NCBI GenBank assembly: GCA_022829145.1
Contig: CM040748.1
Span: forward strand, 23,145,501 to 23,209,500
Reading direction: 5' to 3'
Length of the DNA: 64,000 nucleotides
Source: Albula goreensis
Taxonomy: Eukaryota > Chordata > Actinopteri > Albuliformes > Albulidae
The notes beneath the pieces are model-generated. The model was given only the letters and a program-made list of their open reading frames with translations. It was not told where the DNA came from and did not search any database. Numbering within the stretch: position 1 is the first letter of the stretch; the number at the start of each line of letters is the position of its first letter. Made by a program: the position numbers and the translations under genes. This document shows, in pieces, positions 1 to 64,000 of the stretch.

Positions 1-1718
1 GTGCAGAGGGCCTCCCAGGTCACATGACTATGGAACTGGTCTAGACATGCGAGTGGTTAGAGTGGAGCAGACACTTCAGACTGGCCTCACTTTCAGCCAA
101 TCCTTATCCTTGCCACATGATGATCCAACCGGATAAAACTGACAGCTTTCCATGGTAGACAGGGCACGTCCCAAAGCTTGTTAAATCTGTGCTGTCCGAG
201 GGCAGTCCTGACCTCAAAATCACATTCTAACTGGATAACTGCAGAGCTGAACCAGTGCAGAGATACCTGCCAAAACAAATTAATGGCTTTTCCGTGCATT
301 CTTGCTATCCATGCATTTGAACGCATGTACGAGGGAAAAGTAAAAACTAACAGACCCCTGTGGAGAAGCTGTTCTGTCACAAAATGAGCCCCAATTAGAA
401 CAACAAGCTCTGTGCTGCAGACACTGGCTTTAAATAGAGAAAACTAGAGATCCTCACTGCCACAGGGAGGGAGTGAAGTGAACAACAGCTCTGTACTCCC
501 TAGTAACTTAGTAACAGCAACAGCCTGCTCCCCCAACTCATCCCTCCTCAGAAAGCTATTATCCCCCTGTGACCACACCACAAGTCTATGTGACGGAGTG
601 GGAAAGCACAGCGTATGATGTCACCTGCTTGCATGACAGACCTTCTTCACAAGCTGATAAATGCTGAGCTATGAAATCAGCCTCTGAGCACCAACATGAG
701 TTGCAGAAGTGGAACACAGTCTTAACACTTTAAATATTTCACAGTAACCAGCAGCGTGTTCGACAGTGATAATGTAAAGGGGCGTTGTAGGGTGCATTAT
801 TAATACCCACTAGCCTACATGCCAATTAAACAGGATATACAGCCTGCGGGCAGTCACGCTGCTGTGTTGTGTCTTTGTTCACTAAAGAATGGCACTGCTT
901 TTGTAGGCCGGCCATCCAGAGGGAGGCAGAGAGGCTGTGTGGAAATCAGTCAGCAAGCCGCTGAGCTGGCTGGGGGAGGCTAACACAGATTTGAACAAAA
1001 CTGATGTTCTAGAGACACACACACTCTCTCACATTCACACACATACAAATGCACACACAGACACACACACACACACACAACATATACAAGCACATACAAG
1101 AAAACATGCTATGGCACCTACATGCACACAAATGCACATACACATAAAACACCATGGTCTCAAATAAAGCACGCTCACACATACTTGCACGTATGCATGC
1201 ATTGATGCATGTGCACACACACAGACACACGCAGACGCACAGGCACACAAAAACTCAACATTGCACTGGCCTTAACAAGGCACAAAGGCAAAACTGTCTG
1301 TAGCTCATTGAAAGAGAAACAGCTCTTGAATACATGTACTAAGTTGCTGCACCAGTGAGCCTCCCATTGCAAAACCAATGTCACTCATTATCTAACTCAA
1401 AATTCACCAGACAACCACTATGAGACAGAACTGCAGTGCCTCAGTTACTGAAAGGCCTTTCTTTCTCACATCTTCGAAGAATCTAGGGTCCATCTGTGGT
1501 GCTTTATGATTCTGGTATTGAAGTGCGATGCTCTCATTGAGCATGGATCATTATAAAACACGATCCTTGCATGAGACGACTAGAAATATGCAACATAAAA
1601 AACCCAGAAAAATGTATAATAAATGTAAAGCAATGGATGCTACACTCAAACAGGCAATGCTGACACTGAGTGGGGAATTACAGAAATGTCGGCTTGTACG
1701 GGGTGGGGGGGGGATTAC
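1..1718 (-). other. intron 24 (partial)
   Basis: Intronic DNA to the left edge, with a CA-rich block at 1014-1250. The next expected exon (IPEEHDLESQ...) was not found here. Confidence 0.75.
1014..1250. repeat. CA-rich simple repeat block
   Basis: Imperfect (CA)n with longer perfect runs (about 1060-1080), UG-rich in the rptor transcript. Overlapping Cys/Val-rich and His/Thr-rich open frames are artefacts. Confidence 0.9.
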
Positions 1719-63646
<61,928 letters not shown>

Positions 63647-64000
63647 CTAGGAGGACAAAAACAAACATGGACTGTCACAACGAGTTATACAGTACAACAC
63701 CATACAGGTCTAAAGATACAAATGTGAGGCTTAATGACCCAAATAATGGGTGGAGCTACAATGAACTTTTAACTCATTTGTTTGACCAAAAAAGGCTTTG
63801 TTCCAATGAAAAGGCTTTGCTCACACCAAAAAAAACAGAGCTTGGCTCAAATAAGTGAGTCACTAACAGCATATGGCATGGTAGCTTCATTCATTTTTGG
63901 TTTAACAATGCCTCAACTCTCCCATCACTGGTATAGTGCAGTAATACAGATACAACCAAGATAAATTAATGCTAAGATAATGATATGACCAAAAGATAAT
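63647..64000 (-). other. intron upstream of exon 6 (partial)
   Basis: This is intronic DNA running off the right edge. The acceptor next to exon 6 reads CTCCTAG on the minus strand. The rest is AT-rich, and no other exon of the RNC domain and no repeat family is recognised in it. Confidence 0.7.

Noticed and set aside
1009-1250. Cys/Val-rich minus-strand frames and a His/Thr-rich plus-strand frame
   Set aside because: Low-complexity CA/TG repeat.

Overview
The window is vertebrate nuclear DNA, most probably from a ray-finned fish. It is AT-rich, with long introns, many CA/TG microsatellites, tRNA-derived SINE remnants ending in the usual fish 'gcttttatcc-aaagcgacttac'-like tail, and a mariner relic. 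There are no operons, ribosome binding sites or bacterial features. Everything recognisable as protein-coding belongs to one gene on the minus strand: rptor, encoding raptor, the substrate-recruiting scaffold of mTORC1. No second gene was found on either strand. The organism call is an inference from repeat style and protein divergence; the species is not identified. LAYOUT: The gene runs right to left. I placed 19 consecutive internal exons between 63646 and 1719, each with an AG acceptor and a GT donor. Together they give 2265 nt, an unbroken 755-codon frame. Counting back from the human AMPK site Ser722, they match roughly human residues 219 to 973 and, by human numbering, exons 6 to 24. 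The first exons (start of the RNC caspase-like domain) lie beyond base 64000, and the C-terminal WD40 exons lie to the left of base 1. Exons 6-13 cover the end of the RNC domain and the first armadillo/HEAT helices. Exons 14-17 cover the HEAT core that contacts RagA. Exons 18-20 cover the phospho-regulated loop with both AMPK sites. Exon 21 returns to a HEAT helix pair. Exons 22-24 cover the linker with the Ser855/859/863/877 cluster and the Rag-inserting 'claw'. INTRONS: The large introns are 52643-63470, 45061-52582, 31847-38513, 14099-21188 and 3917-13979. They hold simple repeats, minisatellites, SINE fragments, one mariner deletion derivative and several unique, repeat-poor stretches that could be conserved noncoding elements. 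POINTS OF INTEREST: (1) The two AMPK sites sit in two neighbouring frame-neutral exons (147 and 156 nt, both phase 1-1). The second is flanked by a UG-rich acceptor and by an 18-copy, 26-bp minisatellite 40 nt past its donor. (2) Exons 14-17 form a 474-nt phase-0 block equal in size to the segment missing from the short human raptor isoform, and it carries the RagA-contact residues. (3) Several splice sites have unusual surroundings: UG tracts in place of polypyrimidine, a weak GTCTGC donor followed by a long pyrimidine tract, and a duplicated donor that would create a stop. (4) Three tandem GTAAACAA motifs (the FOXO/DAF-16 core) lie in an intron of this mTORC1 gene. I found no wholly new gene system; the interest lies in splicing and regulatory architecture.
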